Source: Lachnospiraceae bacterium
Lineage (GTDB): Bacteria; Bacillota; Clostridia; Lachnospirales; Lachnospiraceae
Length of the DNA: 64,000 nt
Direction of reading: 5' to 3'
Assembly (NCBI GenBank): GCA_017561085.1
Contig: JAFZDQ010000026.1
Span: 1-64,000 of the forward strand
Position 1 is the stretch's first letter; each line of letters opens with the position of its first letter. The notes under the pieces were generated by a model. It saw nothing but the letters and a program-made list of their open reading frames with translations. It ran no database searches and was not told the DNA's origin. The translations under genes and the position numbers were made by a program. Positions 41,546 through 49,719 of this stretch are shown piece after piece.

Positions 41546-42100
41546 ATGGGATATGATGAAAGAACAATTGGCGAGATTGCGGATGTCACCAAATTGGCGG
41601 GGTTTGAATTTACAAAACACATCGAGTATATAGAGGATGGTGAAATTATTGCTTTGAGAGCATTGAATTTGCGGAACGGGGAATTAGATTTGACCGATAT
41701 AAAAAGAATCGACCACACCGTTTCTGAAAGCTTAGTACGAAGCAAATTATTTGTTAATGATATTTTGTTAACATATACAGGTAATGGTTATGGTGATTGT
41801 GCGATTATTGAAGAAGATGATAAGTATCATCTGGCACCAAATATATGTAAAATCGTACCCAATACAGAAATTGTGAATCCGTATTTTTTGTATTGTTATA
41901 TTCGCTCTAGTGCATTTTATAAACAAATGTCAAACAATATGACAGGTTCTGGTCAACCGACTATTCCGATGAAAACAATCAGAACACTGAAAGTACCAGT
42001 TCCTAAAAGGGAAATACAAAATAATATAGCGTCGCTGTTACGTACAATAAATCATAAAATTCGCATAAATAAGGAGATAAACAATAATTTAGTGGCTTAA
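41546..42100 (+). CDS. hsdS 5' half (TRD1-B), truncated specificity subunit
   Basis: A 184-residue protein with its own AGGAAGG RBS and ATG. It is one TRD (IGEIADVTKLAGFEFTKHIEYI ... PNTEIVNPYFLYCYIRSSAFYKQMSNNMTGSGQPTIPMKTIRTLKVPVP) plus the start of the central helix (NHKIRINKEINNNL). At site c the frame runs into inverted sequence and stops after VA. Inversion between sites c and d would join it in frame to the 3' half that lies just downstream on the minus strand. It may be translated as a half subunit, which in other systems can dimerise. Confidence 0.88.
   Translation: MGYDERTIGEIADVTKLAGFEFTKHIEYIEDGEIIALRALNLRNGELDLTDIKRIDHTVSESLVRSKLFVNDILLTYTGNGYGDCAIIEEDDKYHLAPNICKIVPNTEIVNPYFLYCYIRSSAFYKQMSNNMTGSGQPTIPMKTIRTLKVPVPKREIQNNIASLLRTINHKIRINKEINNNLVA
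42077..42091 (+). repeat. Putative inversion site c
   Basis: ATAAACAATAATTTA, forward, at the junction of the 5' half hsdS and the inverted 3' half. It continues GTGGCTTAAAG, shared with site b. Confidence 0.7.
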
Positions 42101-42642
42101 AGCCAAATGTCAGATACGTCAATCTCGCCGGACATCAGCTTTGGCAACAGAGTATCGCGCAAATTAGCGAGTTTTTCAGACTGAACATCATTTTCAAGCA
42201 TAGCTTTATACATTGGAGTAACTAACGTTTCAAACTCTTCAAAAGCAGTCGCAGAGGGAATGGTAACTTCCATTGCGTTAAGGATTTCCGTGGTCATGCT
42301 CGGTACAGCAGAACCAGCATTCAGAGATGCAAGGTCTTTAGCTTTTACGAAGTGATATACGAACTTTGCCACATTCGGCAATCGCATTTCAGTATAGAAC
42401 ATGGTATCAACAGACCAGAAAGGCTGATTGACATACATTACATTATTCAGTGTACCTTTTCTCGGTATAAGTACTGACTCCTTTTCATACAAAGGACGTT
42501 CGACATAACGCATGATACCACCAGAGCCATACACTGGAAAACTGCCATCAGCTAACTTCTTATGGTCTTTGCCATACTTAACGTTTATAAGGTCAGACAG
42601 ATGGCCTTGTTCCCATGTTGGTTCAGCATTGACAATGAACAT
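42097..42642 (-). CDS. hsdS 3' half (TRD2-B), silent inverted cassette
   Basis: On the minus strand, 181 residues from the first ATG, but the open frame continues back to 42687 without a start, reading INNNLQQQAQAVYNSMF, which is the central conserved helix. It encodes a TRD (LSDLINVKYGKDHKKLADGSFPVYGSGGIMRY) and the distal helix ending LRDTLLPKLMSGEIDVSDI. It has no RBS of its own, so it is a storage cassette. It is bounded by sites d and c and its 3' end shares 26 nt with the end of hsdS. Confidence 0.88.
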   Translation of the reverse strand: MFIVNAEPTWEQGHLSDLINVKYGKDHKKLADGSFPVYGSGGIMRYVERPLYEKESVLIPRKGTLNNVMYVNQPFWSVDTMFYTEMRLPNVAKFVYHFVKAKDLASLNAGSAVPSMTTEILNAMEVTIPSATAFEEFETLVTPMYKAMLENDVQSEKLANLRDTLLPKLMSGEIDVSDIWL

Positions 42643-42672
42643 TGAGTTATAAACGGCTTGTGCTTGCTGCTG

Positions 42673-42687
42673 TAAATTATTGTTTAT
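42673..42687 (-). repeat. Putative inversion site d
   Basis: TAAATTATTGTTTAT at the upstream (higher-coordinate) end of the inverted 3' cassette, ~45 nt before hsdR. Confidence 0.7.
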
Positions 42688-42732
42688 ACGCCTATGTAAT
42701 AATATAAAAACTACTAAGGAGGTTTTACCACC

Positions 42733-45700
42733 ATGGCTGCATTTTACACAGAAGCCGATTATGAAGAATCAGTAGTGGAGTTGTTCCGGGATAACATGGA
42801 CTATACTTACGTATATGGTCCGGATATGGAACGTGATTTTAACAGTCCACTATATGATGAAATCTTAATAGAAAGCGTCCATCGCATCAATAAAGGTGTT
42901 AATTATGATGCGATAAAGGAGGCTCTGTTCAAGTTACGCAATTTTGAGAACGGCGAGCTGGTACAAAAGAATGCAGTGTTTATGGACTACCTGCAGAATG
43001 GTATTCCGGTACGATACGTTGAAAAGGGAGAAGAAAAATCAACGATTGTATATTTAGTGGATTACAAGGATGTATCCAAGAACTCCTTTATTGTGGCAAA
43101 CCAGTGGACATATATTGAGAATAGCGAAAAGAGACCGGACGTGTTGTTGTTCCTTAATGGTATTCCGGTTGTATTAGTGGAATTGAAGTCTCCATCCCGT
43201 CAGGAAACGGATGCATCGGAAGCATACCTGCAGATTCGGAATTATATGCATGAGATTCCGAGTATGTTTATTTATAATGTAATATGCGTTATGAGTGACC
43301 AGTTGACTTCCCGTGCCGGAACCATTACATCCGGTGAAGACCGTTTCATGGAGTGGAAGACTGTTGACGGAAATTATGAAAATACGCAATATGCTCAGTT
43401 TGATACGTTCTTCTTTGGCATGTTCCAGAAAGAGCGTTTATTGGATTTGATTAAGAACTTTACGTGTTTTTCCAACGACGGAAATAATACTTTTAAGATA
43501 CTTGCGGGGTATCATCAGTATTTCGCTGTACGTAAAGCGGTGGAGAACACAAAGAGAGCGACACTCACAGACGGTAAGGGTGGCGTGTTCTGGCACACCC
43601 AGGGCTCCGGTAAATCGTTGTCGATGGTATTCTATGCTCATTTGCTGCAGGAAGCATTGGATAGTCCTACTATTGTTGTAATTACGGACAGAAACGACTT
43701 GGATGACCAGCTGTATGGTCAGTTCCTTAAGTGTAAGGATTTCTTGCGACAAGAACCGGTGCACGCAACGTGCAGAAAACTTGGAGATAGTTCTACCAAG
43801 AATGATATTGGTTTGATGGATTGGCTGAATGGAAGAAAGGCAAATGGTATTATTTTTACGACCATGCAGAAGTTCGAAGAATCCTTGGAACCGTTGTCGG
43901 AGCGAAGAAATATTGTTGTAATGGCCGATGAAGCGCATCGTGGTCAGTATGGCTTGGATGAAAAAGTTAAGATGGTAAAGAACGAAGACGGAGAAGATGA
44001 AGCAAAGATTGTTATCGGAACAGCACGTATTATTCGTAATGCTTTACCAAATGCTACATATATCGGTTTTACCGGCACACCTATTTCCACAAAGGATAAG
44101 AGTACCAGAGAAGTATTTGGTGACTACATAGATATTTATGATATGACACAGGCAGTAGAGGATGGTGCTACCAGACCGGTTTACTACGAAAGCCGTGTTG
44201 TAAATTTGAAATTAGACCAAGAAACATTAAAGCTCATTGATGCGGAATATGACATTATGGCACAGGATGCAGAAGTGGGTGTCATTGAAAAAAGTAAACA
44301 TGACCTTGGACAGATGGAAGCGGTACTTGGAGCGGATTCTACAATTGATTCCTTGGTACATGATATTCTTGACCATTACGAGAATAACAGAGCTGATTTG
44401 CTTACCGGAAAGGCTATGATTGTAGCATATTCCAGACCGATTGCTTTGAAGATTTATCATAAGATTCTGGAACTGCGTCCGGGATGGGAAGAGAAGATTG
44501 CTGTTGTTATGACATCGACCAATAAGGATCCGGAAGAGTGGCGGCAGATAATTGGTAACAAGGCTCATAAGAATGAGCTGGCAAAGAAGTTTAAGGATAA
44601 CGATAGCGAATTGAAAATTGCTATTGTTGTTGATATGTGGCTGACCGGTTTTGATGTACCGTCTCTTGCAACGATGTATGTGTATAAGCCGATGAGCGGA
44701 CATAATTTGATGCAGGCAATCGCACGTGTAAACCGTGTGTTTAAGGACAAGGAAGGTGGACTTGTTGTTGACTACGTTGGTATTGCATCTGCATTAAAGC
44801 GTGCGATGAACGATTATACAGCACGTGATAAGAAGAATTACGGCGATACGGACATTAGTAAAGTGGCATATCCGAAATTCTTGGAGAAGCTTGCGGTATG
44901 TCGTGATATTTTCCACGGATACGATTATACGGGATTTTCGAGCGGTTCTGGCCTTGAGAGGGCGAGAACTATTAGTGGTGCAGTGAACTTCCTTGTGAGC
45001 CCGGATATGCAGGAAGAGAAGCAGGGGTTCTTGAAGGAGTCGTTAATGCTGCATCAGGCGTTATCGCTTTGTTCCTCTTTGATTGATGAACCGTTACGTT
45101 TTGAAGCAGCATTCTTTGAGTCGGTGCGTGTATTATTGATGCGTTTGGATAATCAGGGAGCGGGCAAGAAGATTTCTTTGCCGGAGATTAATGCGAGAAT
45201 CAATGAGTTGCTAAAGCATAGTATCAAGAGTGAAGGTGTAATCAATCTTTTCTCGGATGTAAAGCAGGAGTTTTCTTTATTTGACCCGAAGTTCCTTGAA
45301 GAAGTGGCGAATATGAAGGAAAAGAATCTGGCAGTGGAACTTCTGAAAAAGTTGATTGCAGAGCAGATTAAGGTATACAGAAGAACGAATGTAGTTAAGT
45401 CCGAGAAGTTCAGTGAGATTATTCAGAGAGCGTTGAATGCTTATTTGAATGGCATGCTTACGAATGAGGAGGTTATTGCAGAATTGCTGAAAATGGCAAA
45501 GGAAATTAATAACGCACGCAAAGAGGGCGATGACCTTGGATTAACCGAAGAAGAGATGGCATTCTATGATGCTTTGACAAAGCCGGAGGCTATTAAGGAT
45601 TTTTACGAGAATGCCGAGCTTGTTGCATTGACCAAAGAACTTACAGAAACACTCCGAAGCAATAAAACGATTGACTGGCAGAAGAAGGATTCCGCCCGTG

Positions 45701-45876
45701 CACGCATGAGAATGCTGATTAAGAAACTACTTAAGAAGTATAAGTATCCGCCGGAAGGAATGGATGATGCAGTTCAGGTAGTTATGATGCAGTGTGAACT
45801 TTGGACTGATAATAATGTAGGAGAGCAGATGTCAAAGAGAGCTGAAACTTATACAAACAAGTTGATGATGAAATAG
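42733..45876 (+). CDS. hsdR: Type I restriction endonuclease, motor subunit
   Basis: A 1047-residue HsdR of normal size. The N-terminal PD-(D/E)xK nuclease has RPDVLLFLNGIPVVLVELKSP near 135-155; the SF2 motor shows HTQGSGKSLSMVF (Walker A), VVMADEAHRGQYG (DEAH), YIGFTGTPI, DMWLTGFDVPSLATMYV and LMQAIARVNRVF (motif VI). The C-terminal helical region binds the methylase complex. Strong AAGGAGG upstream, after site d. It translocates and cuts unmethylated DNA. Confidence 0.95.
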   Translation: MAAFYTEADYEESVVELFRDNMDYTYVYGPDMERDFNSPLYDEILIESVHRINKGVNYDAIKEALFKLRNFENGELVQKNAVFMDYLQNGIPVRYVEKGEEKSTIVYLVDYKDVSKNSFIVANQWTYIENSEKRPDVLLFLNGIPVVLVELKSPSRQETDASEAYLQIRNYMHEIPSMFIYNVICVMSDQLTSRAGTITSGEDRFMEWKTVDGNYENTQYAQFDTFFFGMFQKERLLDLIKNFTCFSNDGNNTFKILAGYHQYFAVRKAVENTKRATLTDGKGGVFWHTQGSGKSLSMVFYAHLLQEALDSPTIVVITDRNDLDDQLYGQFLKCKDFLRQEPVHATCRKLGDSSTKNDIGLMDWLNGRKANGIIFTTMQKFEESLEPLSERRNIVVMADEAHRGQYGLDEKVKMVKNEDGEDEAKIVIGTARIIRNALPNATYIGFTGTPISTKDKSTREVFGDYIDIYDMTQAVEDGATRPVYYESRVVNLKLDQETLKLIDAEYDIMAQDAEVGVIEKSKHDLGQMEAVLGADSTIDSLVHDILDHYENNRADLLTGKAMIVAYSRPIALKIYHKILELRPGWEEKIAVVMTSTNKDPEEWRQIIGNKAHKNELAKKFKDNDSELKIAIVVDMWLTGFDVPSLATMYVYKPMSGHNLMQAIARVNRVFKDKEGGLVVDYVGIASALKRAMNDYTARDKKNYGDTDISKVAYPKFLEKLAVCRDIFHGYDYTGFSSGSGLERARTISGAVNFLVSPDMQEEKQGFLKESLMLHQALSLCSSLIDEPLRFEAAFFESVRVLLMRLDNQGAGKKISLPEINARINELLKHSIKSEGVINLFSDVKQEFSLFDPKFLEEVANMKEKNLAVELLKKLIAEQIKVYRRTNVVKSEKFSEIIQRALNAYLNGMLTNEEVIAELLKMAKEINNARKEGDDLGLTEEEMAFYDALTKPEAIKDFYENAELVALTKELTETLRSNKTIDWQKKDSARARMRMLIKKLLKKYKYPPEGMDDAVQVVMMQCELWTDNNVGEQMSKRAETYTNKLMMK

Positions 45877-45915
45877 CAAATAAACGGTGGTATCACATGA
45901 GGGAGGTAATTAATA

Positions 45916-48003
45916 ATGGCTATACCAAAGATTGATGAAAAAAGTATTACTGCAGCAATCGAGTACATAGATACAAACGGTGTTCCTAATAGAAACAAAA
46001 GTACACAATACGTTTTGATTACGGAAGGTGGTAAACAGTATCCGCCGAAGTATGTAATTGCAGTAGCAGACCATTTGGCTAATGGTACTGACATAGTAAC
46101 TGATGGATTTAATGCAGTTGAGGCAAAAAATTATTTTGAAGCAAGGGGATATAATATTGAGTCGAAACAGGAAAAGTTCGAACTAACAATTACTGCAACA
46201 GAAGTGACTTCAACGGATGATAGGTTTACAATGGATAACCTTGGATTGGGGGATAGTTACAGACCTATCGATGCATATTTTGTTTCGGCTGAAGGGGATG
46301 TTGTACGACGAAAATACAATAAAGGTGAGAGAAGAAATACCAATCAAACCTTACCAAGGTTGGCTTGTCAGATATTTGAAAGTCAGTTGGTAAGTCTTTC
46401 GGATTGGGACAAAGAGAAGTTCCCTGTTTGTAAATATACACCTGAAAGCGAAATGGTGTGTGGCATTTTTTCAACAGTAGAAGAATTTTTGAAGTATAAG
46501 AATTCAATGGAGCATTTAACATATCAAAGAGAAAATGGTCCTCAGTTCGTAATCTATGCATGGAATATATTCTCTACATTGATTTTTGTACAGGAATGTT
46601 TGAAGAGATTTGGAAAAGAAGGCGATAAGTTTGTGCTCTTGTACCGGGATAAAACCGAGCAGGAGAAAAATCAGGCAGTAAACGAGGCTATTGTAGTAGA
46701 GGAAGAGAAAAAAACAGTAGAAGGATGCAAGAATCCGTATTCAAAGATATTGCTTGAATCTAAGAATGTAATATTCAGAGGTGCACCGGGGACCGGTAAA
46801 TCATTTTTAGCCAAGGCGATAGCGGCTGATATTATTAGTGAAGGTTATACAGATAAATATACTGATCTTTTGGATGAGCAAAAGCAACAGGTGGAATTTG
46901 TACAGTTTCATCCCAGCTATGATTATTCTGATTTCGTGGAAGGTCTTCGCCCTAAAATGAATGAAGATGGCACCATGGGCTTTGAATTGCAGGACGGAAT
47001 ATTTAAGAAATTTGCAGATAAAGCACGTAAGAATTTCGAGGATTCTAAGAAAACAAAAGATGTTGTGGAACAGGAAATTTCAGCAAAAACAGCGATGACA
47101 GAGTTTTTTGCAGGAATTGAATTCGGGGAAGATGTCTTCAAAACAATTAAGGGCAGTGAATTTACCATTACCAATGTAGACGACAGACATATCGATATTT
47201 CTATACCGGGAAATGCGACCATTGATAAGCTGAGTTTAAATATTGTGGAACTACAGAAGATGTTGGAGTCTGGTGTCACCTTTGAGAAGATAAGTGATAT
47301 TACGAACTTCTTCGGTAAACAATTTGCTACGCAGGCATACTCGTATGATTTTGCCATTTATAAGGCGATTAAATCACGCAGCAATGCAAATGTAAAATTG
47401 ACGGCCGCACCGGAAATGCAGAAGAAATATATTTTTATCATTGATGAGATTAACCGTGGAGAGATTTCAAAAATATTGGGGGAACTTTTCTTCTCTATTG
47501 ACCCCGAGTACAGAGGGAAAGCGGGAGAAGTTGCTACACAATATTCCAATATGCATGCAGATCCTAATGATAAGTTTTATATACCGGAGAATGTATATAT
47601 TATTGGTACAATGAATGATATTGACCGTTCTGTGGATAGTTTTGACTTTGCTATGCGTAGAAGATTCCGTTTCGTAGAGGTAAGAGCAGAAGATACCCAG
47701 GATATGTTGGAATCCTTGGGAAATGAAGAATTGAAAGCAGAAGCAATTGTCAGAATGGATAAGCTTAACTCAGAGATAATTAAGGTTCCGGATTTGAACG
47801 AAAACTATCAGATAGGTGCGTCTTATTTCTTGAAATTAAAAAATGTGGGATTTGATGTGTTGTGGACAGACTATTTACAACCTTTATTACAGGATTATGT
47901 GCGTGGGTTAAATGATGAAGAAGAATGTATGAAAAAGTTTGCAAGGGTATATGGGTATAAATCAGTAATTGAAGGTGATACCGATGAAACAACTCAGAAT
48001 TAA
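45916..48003 (+). CDS. mcrB: McrB-like AAA+ GTPase with unusual N-terminal modules
   Basis: A 695-residue protein. Residues ~1-80 (ITAAIEYIDTNGVPNRNKSTQYVL, YPPKYVIAVADHLANG) resemble a head domain that I associate with ScoMcrA-type modification-dependent enzymes. Residues ~90-260 are unrecognised. The AAA+ part is McrB-like: RGAPGTGKSFLAKAIA, FHPSYDYSDFVEGLRP, IDEINRGEISKILGELF, and GTMNDIDRSVDSFDFAMRRRF with the MNxxDRS guanine motif. McrB drives GTP-dependent translocation towards modified cytosine sites; the N-terminus decides what is recognised. mcrC overlaps by 20 nt. Confidence 0.9.
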   Translation: MAIPKIDEKSITAAIEYIDTNGVPNRNKSTQYVLITEGGKQYPPKYVIAVADHLANGTDIVTDGFNAVEAKNYFEARGYNIESKQEKFELTITATEVTSTDDRFTMDNLGLGDSYRPIDAYFVSAEGDVVRRKYNKGERRNTNQTLPRLACQIFESQLVSLSDWDKEKFPVCKYTPESEMVCGIFSTVEEFLKYKNSMEHLTYQRENGPQFVIYAWNIFSTLIFVQECLKRFGKEGDKFVLLYRDKTEQEKNQAVNEAIVVEEEKKTVEGCKNPYSKILLESKNVIFRGAPGTGKSFLAKAIAADIISEGYTDKYTDLLDEQKQQVEFVQFHPSYDYSDFVEGLRPKMNEDGTMGFELQDGIFKKFADKARKNFEDSKKTKDVVEQEISAKTAMTEFFAGIEFGEDVFKTIKGSEFTITNVDDRHIDISIPGNATIDKLSLNIVELQKMLESGVTFEKISDITNFFGKQFATQAYSYDFAIYKAIKSRSNANVKLTAAPEMQKKYIFIIDEINRGEISKILGELFFSIDPEYRGKAGEVATQYSNMHADPNDKFYIPENVYIIGTMNDIDRSVDSFDFAMRRRFRFVEVRAEDTQDMLESLGNEELKAEAIVRMDKLNSEIIKVPDLNENYQIGASYFLKLKNVGFDVLWTDYLQPLLQDYVRGLNDEEECMKKFARVYGYKSVIEGDTDETTQN

Positions 48004-49300
48004 GGATAATCAGCGTAAGGCCAAGGAAGATTTCTTTGAAGTACAAATGGTGGTTGAGCGTATTGCTGACAGAACATTGGAACAGTTAGAGAAAGAAGGA
48101 GTTTTTGTATTCCCTGAGGGTATTAAGGAAACTGACGATTTGACGAAGGACCAAATGATTTTGCAAAGTTATAATGATGAGTATGTTTCCGGTAATGTTG
48201 TGGGTTTCCTGGGGGTTGGCGATGAAAGACTTGTGATTGAATCAAGATTCAGTAAGGGGGAGAATGATTTTTTCTTTCAGTATTTGTTGGAAAAGGTACT
48301 GGATTTCCCCAATTTTATTAATCTTGAAACGGACGTGAATCAAGAGAACAAGCTTTTTAATTTGCTCTTATTTTTGTTCCCACGATATTTAAGACAAGCT
48401 ATGCGGAAAGGACTTTTTAAAACCTATATCCGGAATCAATATAACGATGGGAATGTTAGAGGGGCAATTGATGTAGCGAGACATATTAAGGTGAATACGC
48501 CCTTTGTCGGTAATATTGCATATGCACAGCGTGAATATTCTTATGACAATTATTTGATTGAACTGATACGTCATACTATTGAATATATAAAGGGAAAGCC
48601 GACCGGAAGAATGTTACTTAATACAGTAAAGGAAGAGGTAAAGCAGGTAATACAGGCGACTCCGAATTACAAAACCGGTGACAGAAAGAAAATTCTTGAT
48701 ACAAACCTGAAAAATATTGTAAGGCATGCGTATTACCATGAATATCGAACACTGCAGCAATTGTGTATTTTGATTTTGCGAAATGAGCAACATCAGTATG
48801 GAATCGGAAAAAGAAAAGTCTATGGCATCCTTTTTGATGGAGCCTGGCTATGGGAAGAATATGTAAATACTTTAATCGGAGAGATGTTTTATCATCCTAA
48901 GAATAAAGTCGGAGAAGGTGTTCAAAGATTATTTGCAGGTAATTACGGATTGATTTATCCGGATTTTATTGGCAAGGACAATGGGGACAGAATCATTGCA
49001 GATGCAAAATATAAACCATTGGATAACATCGGAAATAAGGATTATCATCAAATCTTGGCATATATGTTCCGATTTGATGCTAAGAAAGGATTCTTTCTTT
49101 ATCCTGAAGTGGGAAAAACAGATGATTTGCGGCTTGTGTTAAATCAGGGAACAAGCTATGAAAAAAATGTTGTACCTAGAGAAGATATTTTTGTAATGAA
49201 ACATGGATTACAGATTCCGGATGATGCAAAGAATTATGATGATTTTGTAGAACAGATGAAGAATAGAGAACAGGTATTTTGTGAAGGGATGAGCGATTAA
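47984..49300 (+). CDS. mcrC: McrC-like nuclease subunit
   Basis: A 438-residue McrC-family protein. The N-terminal domain (GVFVFPEGI, SYNDEYVSGNVVGFLGVGDERLVIESRF) is followed by a helical middle and the C-terminal PD-(D/E)xK nuclease, LIYPDFIGKDNGDRIIADAKYKPL (Asp ... Asp-Ala-Lys), plus the AYMFRFDAKKGFFLYP strand. It is the cutting partner of McrB. ATG 47984 lies inside the end of mcrB, a coupled pair. This makes a type IV (modified-DNA) system right beside the type I one. Confidence 0.9.
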   Translation: MKQLRIKDNQRKAKEDFFEVQMVVERIADRTLEQLEKEGVFVFPEGIKETDDLTKDQMILQSYNDEYVSGNVVGFLGVGDERLVIESRFSKGENDFFFQYLLEKVLDFPNFINLETDVNQENKLFNLLLFLFPRYLRQAMRKGLFKTYIRNQYNDGNVRGAIDVARHIKVNTPFVGNIAYAQREYSYDNYLIELIRHTIEYIKGKPTGRMLLNTVKEEVKQVIQATPNYKTGDRKKILDTNLKNIVRHAYYHEYRTLQQLCILILRNEQHQYGIGKRKVYGILFDGAWLWEEYVNTLIGEMFYHPKNKVGEGVQRLFAGNYGLIYPDFIGKDNGDRIIADAKYKPLDNIGNKDYHQILAYMFRFDAKKGFFLYPEVGKTDDLRLVLNQGTSYEKNVVPREDIFVMKHGLQIPDDAKNYDDFVEQMKNREQVFCEGMSD

Positions 49301-49329
49301 AAGATAATATTTTTTTGATGGAGGCAAAG

Positions 49330-49419
49330 ATGACATATCAAGACTTAGTGAATTTTCTCCGTACCTTCTTTGTGTCCAAAAGGCTTGCTCTAAATGAGAG
49401 GTATGTCTGCTCTAAATAA
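49330..49419 (+). CDS. Possible 29-residue peptide after mcrC
   Basis: An ATG 29 nt after the mcrC stop has GGAGG 7 nt upstream, giving a 29-residue frame starting MTYQDLVNFLRTFFVSKR and ending at 49419. It may be a short peptide or the remnant of a gene cut off at the island edge. There is no family match and only the RBS supports it. Confidence 0.3.
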   Translation: MTYQDLVNFLRTFFVSKRLALNERYVCSK

Positions 49420-49441
49420 CCGTATAGAGATGTAATATACA

Positions 49442-49572
49442 TCCCCCACCCAACTATCTCTTGTACGGGTACTTTAAAAACGTCAGTCCTTGGTTTGCGT
49501 TCTTTGCAAACCTAGTACTGCTACGTTTTTATGTAGCGCAAGCGTGCCCGGAAAGAGATAGTGGGGTGGGGA
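49442..49572. repeat. Long imperfect hairpin element (MITE-like), copy 2
   Basis: In the 419-nt gap between mcrC and tig. TCCCCCACCCAACTATCTCT pairs with AGAGATAGTGGGGTGGGGA, then CGGG/CCCG, AAAAACGT/ACGTTTTT and GGTTTGC/GCAAACC, with a 6-nt loop GTTCTT. It is ~131 nt and non-coding. Like the element at 11411 it holds an AAAAACGT...ACGTTTTT block. A transposed miniature element at the island edge is one reading. Confidence 0.6.
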
Positions 49573-49614
49573 CAACTTATTCATTCTCTTATCCCTTCCC
49601 TTCTCAAAAAAACA

Positions 49615-49644
49615 CTGGAAATTTCCCCCGCACTATGCTATAAT
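49615..49644 (+). promoter_or_regulatory. Promoter of tig
   Basis: An extended -10, TGCTATAAT, ends at 49644; a weak -35 CTGGAA is at 49615-49620 (18-nt spacing). A ~75-nt leader follows. Confidence 0.55.
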
Positions 49645-49719
49645 CGTAAAATGACTGTGATTATGTCTAAAATTATACAGTAAATAAGATAAACATATAT
49701 TTAAGGAGGATGTACCAAG

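Noticed and set aside
42097..42642. Calling the minus-strand hsdS fragment a decayed pseudogene
   Set aside because: The frame is intact from site d to the stop and its ends coincide with the inversion sites, so it is better read as a storage cassette.
49461..49643. A 60-residue open frame between mcrC and tig
   Set aside because: It starts inside one arm of the long hairpin and runs over the tig promoter, with no RBS.
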